Assembly: GCA_030263385.1 (NCBI GenBank) | Contig: SZOX01000003.1 | Location: 62,001 to 126,000, forward strand | Length of the DNA: 64,000 nt | Direction: 5' to 3' | From: Zeimonas sp003577305 | GTDB taxonomy: Bacteria; Pseudomonadota; Gammaproteobacteria; Burkholderiales; Burkholderiaceae_E | Part shown: piece by piece, positions 35,271 to 45,238 of the stretch | How positions within the stretch are numbered: position 1 is the first letter of the stretch | How the letters are laid out: each line of letters begins with the position of its first letter | Position numbers and translations under genes: made by a program | The notes under the pieces: model-generated | What the model was told of the DNA's origin: nothing | The model's input: the letters and a program-made list of their open reading frames with translations, nothing else | Database searches by the model: none

Positions 35271-36796
35271 CCGCACAGGCCGGGCAGCAGGCCACGCTCG
35301 CCGCTTCGCTCGGACAGTGGCTGCGCGAGACGCTTGCGCCGGGCGCCGCGCTGGTGGCCGACAGCCGTGCGGTGCGCCCCGGCGACGGTTTCGTCGCCTG
35401 GCGCGGCGCGAGCCACGACGGTCGCGACTACATCGAGCAGGCGATTGCCCGTGGCGCCGTGGCAGTGCTCTACGAGAGCGGCGCGCCGGTCCAGACCGCT
35501 TCGGCGGCGAGCCGGGCGGTGCCGCAACTCAGGCAGCTGGCCGGGCCGATCGCCGCCGAGTACTACGGCCGGCCGAGCGAACGGCTGGAGGTCGTCGCGG
35601 TGACCGGCACCAACGGCAAGACCAGCTGCACGCAGTGGATCGCCCGCGGCCTGGCGAAGGCGGGCCGCGTCTGCGCGGTGATCGGCACGCTCGGCAGCGG
35701 CATCGTGACCGCCGACGACTCGGCGGTGGCGCTCGATGCCTTCGGCCTGACCACTCCCGATGCGGTGGCGCTGCAACGGATGCTCGCCGGCTTCGTCGAC
35801 GCGGGGGTCGAAGTGGTCGCGATGGAGGCGTCGTCGATCGGCCTGCACCAGGGACGGCTCGACGGCACGCGCATCGGCATCGCGGTGTTCACGAATTTTT
35901 CGCGCGACCACCTCGACTATCACGGTACCGAACAAGCCTACCTCGAGGCCAAGCAGCGCCTTTTCGGCTGGGAGGGGCTGCGCACCGCGATCGTCAATGG
36001 CGACGACCCGGTCGCGTCGCGGATTCTCGAAGGCTTGCCCGATGCCGTGCAGACGGTGGCGTTCGGGCAACTGCCCGGCGAGCACGGCTGGCGCGCACGC
36101 CGCAAGCTCTCGGCCTATCGCATCGTCCAGGAGCGCGACCGGGCGCAGGTGTCGGTGGGAGGCGACTGGGGACGCGCGCAGATCGGGCTGCGCCTGATTG
36201 GCGAATTCAACGTGGTCAACGCAATGGCGGTCGCGGCCACCTGGCTGAGCCTGGGTGTCGGTTTCGAGGATGCGATGCAGCGGCTCGAGACACTGCGACC
36301 GCTGCCCGGCCGCATGGAGCAGGTGCTGGTCGAGGGCCGCCCGCTGGTGGTGGTCGACTACGCGCATTCGCCCGACGCGCTGCTCGTCGTGCTGCAGGCG
36401 CTGCGCCCGATCGCCGATGCGCGCGGCGGCGCGCTGTGGTGCGTGTTCGGTGCGGGCGGCGACCGCGACGCGGGCAAGCGACCGATCATGGGCATGGTGG
36501 CCGAGCGCTTCGCCGACCGCGTCGTGGTCACCAGCGACAACCCGCGCAGCGAGACGCCGTTCCGGATCGCGTCGGACATCCGTGCCGGATTCACGCGCGA
36601 GCCGTGGCTGACCGAACTCGATCGCGAAACGGCGATCCGCAGCGCGCTCGGCAGCGCCGGCGCCGCCGACGTCGTCCTGATCGCGGGCAAGGGTCACGAG
36701 ACCTGGCAGGAGATCGAAGGTCGGCGCCTGCCCTTCTCTGACGTCGAGGTCGCGCGCCGTTGCCTGGGGCAGCGCCAGGAGGCGGCGAGTGTTTGA
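35267..36796 (+). CDS. murE: UDP-N-acetylmuramoyl-L-alanyl-D-glutamate--2,6-diaminopimelate ligase MurE
   Basis: 509 residues from a GTG at 35267 that overlaps the ftsI stop by 4 nt; AAGGAG lies 6-11 nt upstream. The ATP-binding P-loop TGTNGKTS lies near residue 114. The DNPR motif (SDNPRSET) marks the meso-diaminopimelate-specific class, in contrast to lysine-adding MurE. It adds meso-DAP to UDP-MurNAc-L-Ala-D-Glu in the cytosol. The gene overlaps murF by 8 nt. Confidence 0.96.
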   Translation: MTAQAGQQATLAASLGQWLRETLAPGAALVADSRAVRPGDGFVAWRGASHDGRDYIEQAIARGAVAVLYESGAPVQTASAASRAVPQLRQLAGPIAAEYYGRPSERLEVVAVTGTNGKTSCTQWIARGLAKAGRVCAVIGTLGSGIVTADDSAVALDAFGLTTPDAVALQRMLAGFVDAGVEVVAMEASSIGLHQGRLDGTRIGIAVFTNFSRDHLDYHGTEQAYLEAKQRLFGWEGLRTAIVNGDDPVASRILEGLPDAVQTVAFGQLPGEHGWRARRKLSAYRIVQERDRAQVSVGGDWGRAQIGLRLIGEFNVVNAMAVAATWLSLGVGFEDAMQRLETLRPLPGRMEQVLVEGRPLVVVDYAHSPDALLVVLQALRPIADARGGALWCVFGAGGDRDAGKRPIMGMVAERFADRVVVTSDNPRSETPFRIASDIRAGFTREPWLTELDRETAIRSALGSAGAADVVLIAGKGHETWQEIEGRRLPFSDVEVARRCLGQRQEAASV

Positions 36797-38164
36797 CCTG
36801 CGTCAGGCGCTCGGCTGGCTCTCGGCAGGATGCCTGTACGGCGACGCCGGTGTCCGCGTAGGCGGCGTGTCGACCGATACGCGCAGCATCGCGGCCGGCG
36901 ACCTGTTCGTCGCGCTGCGCGGCGAACGCTTCGATGCGCACGAGTTCCTCGGGCGGGCGCAGGCGGGCGGCGCTGCGGCGATCGTCTTCGAGCGCTGGGT
37001 GCCCGGCATCCGGGTGCCGGCGATCCGCGTGGCCGACACCCGGCGCGCGCTCGGCGAGATCGCGCGAGGCTGGCGCAGCCGCTTCGAACTGCCGCTGGTC
37101 ACGGTGGCCGGTGCCAATGGCAAGACCACGGTGAAGGAGATGGTCTCGGCGATTCTCGCGGAGCACCTGGGCGATGCGCACCGGTTGGCCACCCGCGGCA
37201 ACCTGAACAACGACGTCGGCGTGCCGCTCACCCTGCTGCGATTGCGCGGCGAGCATCGCGCGGCCGTCATCGAGATCGGCACCAATCATCCGGGCGAGAT
37301 CGCCTGGCTCGCGTCGGTGGCGCGTCCCACGGTCGCGCTGGTGAACAATGCGCAGCGCGAGCACCAGGAGTTCCTGCACGGGGTCGAGGGCTCGGCGCGC
37401 GAGAACGGCGCCTCGATCGCCGCGCTCGCCGATGACGGCATCGCTGTCTTCCCCGGCGACGATTCGCAGGCGCCGTTGTGGCGCGAGCTGGCGAGCGCGC
37501 GCCGCCGCATCGAGTTCGGTCTCGATGCGGACGTCGCCGCGCGCTACCCGGTGCGCGCGGCACCCGATGCACGCCCGGGCGGATTCGTGCTCGAGGTCGA
37601 GGGCGAGCGGGCCGAAGTCCGGCTGGCGATCGACGGCGCGCACAACGTGCGCAATGCGCTGGCGGCGGCGGCCTGCGCGCACGCACTGGGCATCGGCCTG
37701 GACGCGATCGCCGCGGCGCTGGCTCGGTTTCGCCCGCCGATGGGCAGGCTGGCGCGGCTGCGCGGCGCGCACGGTGCCGCGCTGATCGACGACAGCTACA
37801 ACGCGAACCCCGATTCGGTGCGCGCGGCGATCGATGCGCTGGCGGCCTGCGAGGGGCGCCGCGTGCTCGTGCTGGGCGACATGGGAGAGACCGGCGAGCA
37901 CGGCGCGCTGTACCACCGCGAGGTCGGCGCCTGGGCGCGCGAGCGGGGCATCGGGCACCTGCTCGCGCTCGGCGAGGCCGCGCGCGAGAGCGTCGCGGCC
38001 TTCGGCGCCGGCGGCGAGCATTTCGATGCGGTCGAGCCGCTGGTGGAGCGCGCGCGCGGCTTGTGCGCGCCCGACGTGACGGTACTCGTGAAGGGCTCGC
38101 GCTTCATGATGATGGAGCGGGTGGTCGCGGCGCTGGGCGGCACGTCGCCGCAGGAGCGGCACTG

Positions 38165-38165
<1 letters not shown>
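36789..38165 (+). CDS. murF: UDP-N-acetylmuramoyl-tripeptide--D-alanyl-D-alanine ligase MurF
   Basis: 458 residues from a GTG at 36789 overlapping murE by 8 nt. The N-terminal substrate domain has GVSTDTRSIAAGDLFVAL. The central P-loop VAGANGKTTVKE (about residue 108) and the C-terminal domain with IDDSYNANPDSVRAA complete the Mur ligase fold. It adds D-Ala-D-Ala to the UDP-MurNAc tripeptide. The stop codon overlaps the mraY ATG by 1 nt (TGATG). Confidence 0.96.
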
Positions 38166-39330
<1,165 letters not shown>

Positions 39331-39334
<4 letters not shown>

Positions 39335-40971
39335 GCCAGACCTTCGACACCGCGCAGCTGCACCTGTTCGACCTGAAGGATCGACAGGTGCTGGTGCTCG
39401 GCCTGGGCGACTCGGGGGTCGCGATGGCGCGCTGGGCCGCCCGGCAGGGCGCTCGCGTGCGGGTGGTCGACACGCGCAGCGCCGACGGCACCGACCTGCC
39501 ACAGCTGCAGGCGCTGCGCGCACAGGCGGGCGGGATCGAGTACGCGGCCGGCCCGACCTGGAGCGAGCGCTGGCTCGACGGGATCGACCTGCTGGCCTGG
39601 AGCCCGGGCCTGTCGATCGAGCGGGGCGAGTCGGCGCGTTTTCACGCGCTTGCGCGCGAGCGCGGCGTCACGGTGGCGGGCGAGCTCGAACTGTTCGCGC
39701 AGGCGCTCGCGGACCTGCGCGAATCGGGCTACCGCCCGAAGGTGATCGCGGTGACCGGCACCAACGGCAAGACGACCGCGGCTGCGCTGGCCGCGCACCT
39801 GTGCCGGGGCGCCGGCCTCGCGGCCGTCGCCGCCGGCAACATCGGCCCCGCAATGCTCGATGCGCTGGCAGCGGCGATCGACGCCGACACACTGCCGCAG
39901 GCCTGGGTGCTCGAGCTGTCGAGCTTTCAGCTCGCACTGTCACAGGGCTTTGCGCCCGATGCGGCGGCGATCCTGAACGTGAGCGAGGACCATCTCGACT
40001 GGCACGCGACGATGGACAGCTACGTTGCCGCCAAGCAGCGCATCTACGGTCCGGGAACGGTTGCGGTCTTCGACCGTGGCGATGCGGCCACTGCGCCGCG
40101 CCGCGCAGCCACGGCCGCGCTCGCCCGCGGCAGCAACGTCGCTGCACGCGATGCCGAACTCCAGGCGCAGCGACCCGCCCGTCGGGCAGGCGACGTTCGC
40201 GCCGCCGGTGATGCCACCGGCACGCCGGCGCCGATCGGTTTCGGCGCCGATGCGCCGCCGGCGGCTGGCGACTTCGGCCTGATTCGCGATGGCACGCTCG
40301 CCTGGCTGGCGCAGGCCGTCGCCGAAGACGAGGTCCCCGCAGGCCGCCGCCGGCGCGAGCCGGCCGCGTTCAGCGTGCGGCGCCTGATGCCGGCCGACGC
40401 GTTGCGCATCCGCGGACTGCACAACCAGCTCAACGCGCTCGCGGCGCTCGCGCTGTGCAGCGCGATCGGCGTGCCGATGGCGAAGATGCTGCATGCGCTG
40501 CGCGACTACGCCGGGGAGCCGCATCGCTGCCAGCTGCTCGCCGTGATCGACGGCGTCGAGTACTACGACGACAGCAAGGGCACGAACGTCGGCGCCACGA
40601 TCGCCGCGCTGCGGGGCCTGGGGCGCCGCTGCCGGCTGATCGCGGGAGGCGACGGAAAGGGCCAGGACTTCGCGCCGCTGGCCGCGCCGGTGCGCGAGCA
40701 CGCCGCTGCCGTCTACCTGATCGGCCGCGACGCGCCGCTGCTGCGCGCCGCGCTGCAGGCGGCCCCGGTGCCGCTGGTCGACTGCGCGAGCCTGGAAGAG
40801 GCGGTTGCGCGCGCCGCCGCCGACGCGCGATCCGGCGAGGCGGTGCTGCTCTCGCCCGCCTGCGCGAGCCTGGACATGTTCCGCAACTACGCGCATCGCG
40901 CCGAGGTCTTCGCGCAGGCCGTGCGCGGGATCGCCGACGCGCGCGGCGTGGTGACGGAGACGCGATGCTGA
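39331..40971 (+). CDS. murD: UDP-N-acetylmuramoylalanine--D-glutamate ligase MurD, with an internal insertion
   Basis: 546 residues, about 100 longer than E. coli MurD. N-terminal LVLGLGDSGVAMARW, P-loop TGTNGKTTAAAL near residue 142, NVSEDHLDWHATMDSY, and the C-terminal DDSKGTNVGAT segment identify it. A low-complexity alanine/arginine-rich stretch (about residues 255-310, AALARGSNVAARD onward) interrupts the central domain and accounts for much of the extra length. Longer MurDs are known in Burkholderiales. It adds D-Glu to UDP-MurNAc-L-Ala. It overlaps mraY (4 nt) and ftsW (7 nt). Confidence 0.95.
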
Positions 40972-42185
40972 GCCTGCGCCTTCCCGGACGCACCCCCCGC
41001 AACGCGCAGCCGCTGATGCGCCGGGGCGCGTCGCGCCCGGCGGCGGGCGCCGCCACGCAGAACGTCGATTTCCCGATGGTCTGGGTGGTAGCGGCGCTGC
41101 TGCTCTCCGGCCTGGTGATGGTCTATTCGGCGTCGATCGCGCTGCCCGACTCGCCGCGCTTCGCCAACTACGCTCCCGCCCACTTCCTGGTGCGCCACCT
41201 GATGGCGCTGCTGATCGGGGTGGCCGCCGCACTGGTGGCGTTCGCGGTTCCGGTGCGCCAGTGGCAGGCGTGGTCGAAATGGATGTTCCTGGCGGGCCTC
41301 GTGCTGCTGGTGATCGTGTTGATTCCCGGCGTCGGCAAGTCGGTGTACGGAGCGCGTCGCTGGCTCTCGCTCTACGTGTTCAACCTGCAGCCATCCGAGC
41401 TGATGAAGCTGTGCGTGGTGCTCTACGCGGCCGACTACACGGTGCGCAAGCAGGATTCGATGCAGAGCGTGCGCAAGGGATTCCTTCCGATGGGCGCCGC
41501 CGTCGTGCTGGTGGGGCTGCTGCTGCTGCTCGAGCCCGACATGGGAGCCTTCGTGGTGATCGCCGCGATCGCGATGGGGCTGCTCTTCCTCGGCGGCGTG
41601 AACGGCAGGCTGTTCGCAGCGCTGCTGGTGATCGCCGGCACCACCTTCTCGCTGCTGATCTGGCTCTCGCCCTGGAGGCGCGAGCGCATCTTCGCCTACC
41701 TCGATCCGTTCGACGAGGCCAACACGCTGGACAAGGGCTACCAGCTGTCGCACTCGCTGATCGCGTTCGGTCGCGGCGAGCTGTTCGGGGTCGGCCTCGG
41801 CGGTTCGGTCGAGAAGCTGCACTACCTGCCCGAGGCGCACACCGATTTCCTGCTCGCGGTCATCGGCGAGGAACTCGGCCTGGTCGGCGTGATGGTCGTC
41901 GTCGCGCTGTTCTTCTGGCTGACGCGGCGGGCCTTCGAGATCGGCCGGCAGTCGATCAAGCTCGATCGCACGTTCGCCGGACTGGTGGCCAAGGGTATCG
42001 GACTGTGGATCGGATTGCAGGCGTTCATCAACATGGGGGTGAACACCGGCCTGCTGCCCACCAAGGGCCTGACGCTGCCGCTGATGAGCTACGGCGGCAG
42101 CGGCATCCTGGTCAACTGCGTGGCGATCGCCATCCTCCTGCGCGTGGACTACGAAAACAGGCAACTCATGCGGGGTTCAGCATGA
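40965..42185 (+). CDS. ftsW: Peptidoglycan glycosyltransferase FtsW
   Basis: 406 residues of the SEDS family with about ten membrane helices. Diagnostic segments are YSASIALP in the first helix region, GARRWLSLYVFNLQPSELMK, LLEPDMGAFVV with the catalytic aspartate, and the C-terminal LPLMSYGGSGILVNC. It polymerises lipid II at the septum together with FtsI. The ATG at 40965 overlaps the murD stop. The final codons (Met-Arg-Gly-Ser-Ala-stop) form the left part of a perfect inverted repeat, and the same 19 bp recur immediately before murG. Confidence 0.96.
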   Translation: MLSLRLPGRTPRNAQPLMRRGASRPAAGAATQNVDFPMVWVVAALLLSGLVMVYSASIALPDSPRFANYAPAHFLVRHLMALLIGVAAALVAFAVPVRQWQAWSKWMFLAGLVLLVIVLIPGVGKSVYGARRWLSLYVFNLQPSELMKLCVVLYAADYTVRKQDSMQSVRKGFLPMGAAVVLVGLLLLLEPDMGAFVVIAAIAMGLLFLGGVNGRLFAALLVIAGTTFSLLIWLSPWRRERIFAYLDPFDEANTLDKGYQLSHSLIAFGRGELFGVGLGGSVEKLHYLPEAHTDFLLAVIGEELGLVGVMVVVALFFWLTRRAFEIGRQSIKLDRTFAGLVAKGIGLWIGLQAFINMGVNTGLLPTKGLTLPLMSYGGSGILVNCVAIAILLRVDYENRQLMRGSA

Positions 42186-42196
42186 GTTGCCTGTTT
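42155..42196. repeat. Perfect 17-bp inverted repeat across the ftsW stop codon
   Basis: Arms 42155-42171 and 42180-42196 are exact reverse complements (AAACAGGCAACTCATGC and its complement) with an 8-base loop GGGGTTCA. The ftsW TGA lies in the right arm. There is no U-tract beyond TTT, so it does not look like an ordinary terminator. Confidence 0.9.
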
Positions 42197-42288
42197 AGGC
42201 GCAGGCTGACTTCGCGCAGCGAAGTCAAGCGAGCGGCAGCGAGCGGCCGGAGCCAAAACGGCTCGTTGCTGCGGGGTTCAGCATGAGT
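42169..42288. repeat. 19-bp direct repeat bracketing a 101-bp insertion between ftsW and murG
   Basis: TGCGGGGTTCAGCATGAGT occurs at 42169-42187 and again at 42270-42288, offset 101 bp. In the second copy the ATG is the murG start. In the first copy the TGA is the ftsW stop. The original arrangement was therefore probably an ATGA overlap, now split by the insert. The insert holds two more hairpins: 42207-42215 with 42219-42227, and GAGCC/GGCTC at 42250-42254 with 42260-42264. Confidence 0.85.
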
Positions 42289-43353
42289 GGGCGCACCATC
42301 ATGATCATGGCGGGCGGCACCGGCGGCCACGTGATGCCGGGGCTGGCGGTGGCCGCCGAGATGCGCGCACGCGACTGGCGCGTGGTCTGGCTCGGCAATC
42401 CGTCGGGCATGGAGGCGACGCTGGTGCCGAAGCACGGCATCGCGATGCAGTGGGTGCGGATCGGCGGCGTGCGCGGCAAGGGCCTGGCGACCAGGCTGCT
42501 GCTGCCGCTGCGGCTGCTCGGGGCGTTTCGCGACAGCATCCGTGCGCTGCGCGCGACGCGGCCGGCGGTGGTGCTCGGCATGGGCGGCTACGTCGCGTTT
42601 CCCGGCGGCATGATGGCCTCGCTGCTGCGCCGGCCGTTGGTGATCCACGAGCAGAATTCGGTCGCCGGCCTGACCAACCGTCTGCTTGCGCGGCTCGCCG
42701 ATCGCGTGCTCGAGGCGTTTCCGGGCGCGCTGCCCGGCGCGCAGTGCACCGGCAATCCGCTGCGCGCCGCAATGCTTCGCGAAGACGCGCCGCTGGCTCG
42801 TTACGGGGGCCGCAGCGGTCCGCTGCGCCTGCTGGTGGTGGGCGGCAGCCTGGGCGCGCAGGCGCTCAACGACGCGGTGCCGCAGGCGCTGGCGCTGATG
42901 CCCGCGCAATCGCGCCCGCAGGTGGTGCATCAGAGCGGACGCGGCCGGCGCGAGGCGCTCGAGGCGCGCTACCGCGAACTCGGCGTCGCGGCGACGGTAC
43001 TCGAGTTCATCGACGACATGGCAGGGGCCTACCAGGAGGCGGACCTGCTGGTGTGCCGCGCGGGCGCAATGACGGTGGCCGAGATCGCGGCGATCGGGAT
43101 CGCCAGCGTGCTGGTGCCGTATCCGCACGCTGTCGACGATCACCAGACCGGCAACGCACGCTTCCTGTCGGAGCGGGGCGCAGCCGTGCTGCTGCCGCAA
43201 CCGGAACTCACTCCCGCGCGGCTGGTCGCGCTGCTCGAGGGCCTCGACCGGCCGGCGCTCGCGGTGATGGCAGCCCGCGCGCGCGCGCTCGCCCGGCCCG
43301 ACGCCGCGCAGCGCGTCGCCGACGCATGCGAAGAGGCGGCGCGGACGCCATGA
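42283..43353 (+). CDS. murG: UDP-N-acetylglucosamine transferase MurG
   Basis: 356 residues. The N-terminal glycine-rich loop MAGGTGGHVMPGLA, the G-loop-like MGGYVAFPGG, EQNSVAGLTNRLL and the C-terminal VCRAGAMTVAEIAAIG (the UDP-GlcNAc-binding alpha/beta motif) are all clear. MurG adds GlcNAc to lipid I, forming lipid II, at the inner face of the membrane. Unlike the other junctions here, its ATG is separated from ftsW by 97 nt of palindromic sequence. Its stop overlaps the murC ATG by 4 nt. Confidence 0.96.
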   Translation: MSGRTIMIMAGGTGGHVMPGLAVAAEMRARDWRVVWLGNPSGMEATLVPKHGIAMQWVRIGGVRGKGLATRLLLPLRLLGAFRDSIRALRATRPAVVLGMGGYVAFPGGMMASLLRRPLVIHEQNSVAGLTNRLLARLADRVLEAFPGALPGAQCTGNPLRAAMLREDAPLARYGGRSGPLRLLVVGGSLGAQALNDAVPQALALMPAQSRPQVVHQSGRGRREALEARYRELGVAATVLEFIDDMAGAYQEADLLVCRAGAMTVAEIAAIGIASVLVPYPHAVDDHQTGNARFLSERGAAVLLPQPELTPARLVALLEGLDRPALAVMAARARALARPDAAQRVADACEEAARTP

Positions 43354-44753
43354 AGCACAAGGTCAAGCACGTGCACTTCGTGGGCATCGGCGGCTCGGGC
43401 ATGAGCGGCATCGCCGAGGTGCTGCTGAACCTCGGCTACCGGGTGAGCGGCTCCGACGTCGCGGCCGGTGCGGCCACCCGCAGGCTCGACGCGCTGGGCG
43501 CGACCGTGATGCTGGGCCACGATGCGGCCAACATCGACGGAGCCGACTGCGTGGTCACTTCGACCGCGGTGCGCGGCGACAACCCCGAGGTGATCGCGGC
43601 CCGCAACCGGCGCGTGCCGGTGGTGCCGCGCGCGATGATGCTGGCCGAGCTGATGAAGCTCAAGCACGGCATCGCGATCGCCGGCACCCACGGCAAGACG
43701 ACCACCACCAGCCTTGTCGCCTCGGTGCTCGCAGCGGGCGGGCTCGATCCGACCTTCGTGATCGGCGGCAGGCTGGTCAGTGCGGGCGCCAACGCCCGCC
43801 TGGGAAGCGGCGAGTACATCGTGGTCGAGGCCGACGAATCGGACGGTTCGTTCCTGAACCTGTCGCCGATGATCGCGGTGATCACCAACATCGATGCGGA
43901 CCACATGGAGAGCTTCGGGCACGACTTCGCCCGGCTGCGCCAGGCCTTCGTCGAGTTCACCCAGCGGCTGCCGTTCTACGGAGCGGCGGTGCTGTGCATC
44001 GACGACCTGCACGTGCGCGAGATCCTGCCGTTCGTCTCCAGACCGGTGCTCACCTACGGCCTGGCCGAAGGGGCGCAGTTTCGCGCGACCGACGTCGTTG
44101 CCGACGGCGTGCAGATGCGTTTCACGCTGCTGCGCGAGGACGCCGCGCCGTTGCCGCTGGTACTCAACGCGCCGGGGCTGCACAACGTGCGCAACGCGCT
44201 CGCGGCGATCGCGGTGGCCGACGAGCTCGACGTGGCCGATGCGGCGATCGTCTCCGCGCTGGCGGAGTTCCACGGCGTGGGCCGGCGGTTCCAGCGCTAC
44301 GGCGAGATCGCGGTGCGCGCAGCCAACGGCGGCGGGCGGTTCACGCTGGTCGACGACTACGGACACCACCCCGCCGAGATGCAAGCCACGCTCGCGGCCG
44401 CACGCGGCGCGTTTCCCGGCCGGCGCCTGGTGCTGGCGTTCCAGCCGCACCGCTACACGCGCACCCGCGATCTGTTCGAGGACTTCGTGCGCGTGCTCTC
44501 CACGGCCGACGTGCTGCTGCTCGCCGACGTGTATCCGGCGGGCGAGGCGCCGATCATTGCGGCCGACGGGCGCTCGCTGGCCCGGGCAGTGCGCGTGGCG
44601 GGCAAGGTGGAGCCGGTCTTCGTCGACGAGATCGGCGCGCTGCCTGCGGCGATTCTCGACGCGGCGCGCGACGGCGACGTCGTGATCACGATGGGCGCGG
44701 GATCGATCGGCGCCGTGCCGCAACAGGTCAGGGAGGCCGCCGGCGATGCCTGA
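43350..44753 (+). CDS. murC: UDP-N-acetylmuramate--L-alanine ligase MurC
   Basis: 467 residues. VHFVGIGGSGMSGIAEVL at the N-terminus, the P-loop AGTHGKTTTTSL near residue 112, VVEADESDGSFLNL and the C-terminal LVDDYGHHPAEM and FQPHRYTRTRDL are standard MurC signatures. It adds L-Ala to UDP-MurNAc, the first peptide step. It overlaps murG by 4 nt. Downstream, the expected tight junction with ddl is replaced by a 485-bp spacer containing a large inverted repeat. murB is not in this cluster. Confidence 0.96.
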   Translation: MKHKVKHVHFVGIGGSGMSGIAEVLLNLGYRVSGSDVAAGAATRRLDALGATVMLGHDAANIDGADCVVTSTAVRGDNPEVIAARNRRVPVVPRAMMLAELMKLKHGIAIAGTHGKTTTTSLVASVLAAGGLDPTFVIGGRLVSAGANARLGSGEYIVVEADESDGSFLNLSPMIAVITNIDADHMESFGHDFARLRQAFVEFTQRLPFYGAAVLCIDDLHVREILPFVSRPVLTYGLAEGAQFRATDVVADGVQMRFTLLREDAAPLPLVLNAPGLHNVRNALAAIAVADELDVADAAIVSALAEFHGVGRRFQRYGEIAVRAANGGGRFTLVDDYGHHPAEMQATLAAARGAFPGRRLVLAFQPHRYTRTRDLFEDFVRVLSTADVLLLADVYPAGEAPIIAADGRSLARAVRVAGKVEPVFVDEIGALPAAILDAARDGDVVITMGAGSIGAVPQQVREAAGDA

Positions 44754-45238
44754 CGCGCGCTCCTTCTTCGATCCGGTGTCGGCGCGTCGCGGCAGTCGGC
44801 GGCGGGGCGCCCTGCGGGCCGAGCGCGCCGAGCGGGGCGTTCGGGGCATCCGGGGACCGGGCGCCCGGGTGGCGGGGCCCAACGGGCCGCGTAGGGGCGG
44901 GCCATCGGGGCGATGGCGGCAGCGGTCGGTGCTGCGCACCGACTCCCCTGCGCTGCTCGCGTCGGGGTCGTGCGGTGCAACTCGCTTCGCTCGCTGCGCT
45001 CGCTTCGCTCAGACACAGCGCCGCAAGTCAGAAGTACGAAGCGCGCTTCGCGCGCCGACCCCGACGCTGCGCTGCTCGGCGCTGCCGAAATCGCCCCGAT
45101 GGCCCGCCCCTACGCGGCCCGTTGGGCCCGGCCACCCGGGCGCCCGGTCCCCGGATGCCCCGAACGCCCCGCTCGGCGCGCTCGGCCCGCGCCTTCGCCC
45201 GCTCCCGCGCCCGCGCCACGCAAGCCGGAGCCACTGAC
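44754..45238. other. 485-bp spacer between murC and ddl, occupied by a large palindrome
   Basis: No gene is supported. Open frames through it arise from GC richness and have no family resemblance; both arms encode the same Gly/Arg/Pro-rich nonsense when read in either direction. The region carries the inverted repeat described at 44814-45190. It interrupts an otherwise overlapping operon. Confidence 0.75.
44814..45190. repeat. Large inverted repeat, 101-bp arms with one mismatch, between murC and ddl
   Basis: Left arm 44814-44914 and right arm 45090-45190 are reverse complements at 100 of 101 positions by eye; the one difference is G versus C inside GGTGGC[G/C]GGGCCC. Pairing resumes after two mismatches for 8 more bases (44917-44924 with 45080-45087). 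The 175-bp loop holds a nested 12-bp perfect inverted repeat (44959-44970 with 45056-45067). It also holds a CGCTTCGCTCGCTGCGCTCG simple-sequence stretch near 44982-45008. Confidence 0.92.

Noticed and set aside
42155..42196. Rho-independent terminator after ftsW
   Set aside because: The stem is strong, but only TTT follows and the essential murG lies just downstream on the same strand with no obvious promoter.
44754..45238. A degenerate murB gene in the murC-ddl spacer
   Set aside because: No FAD-binding or MurB-like segment is readable in any frame; Burkholderiales usually carry murB elsewhere.
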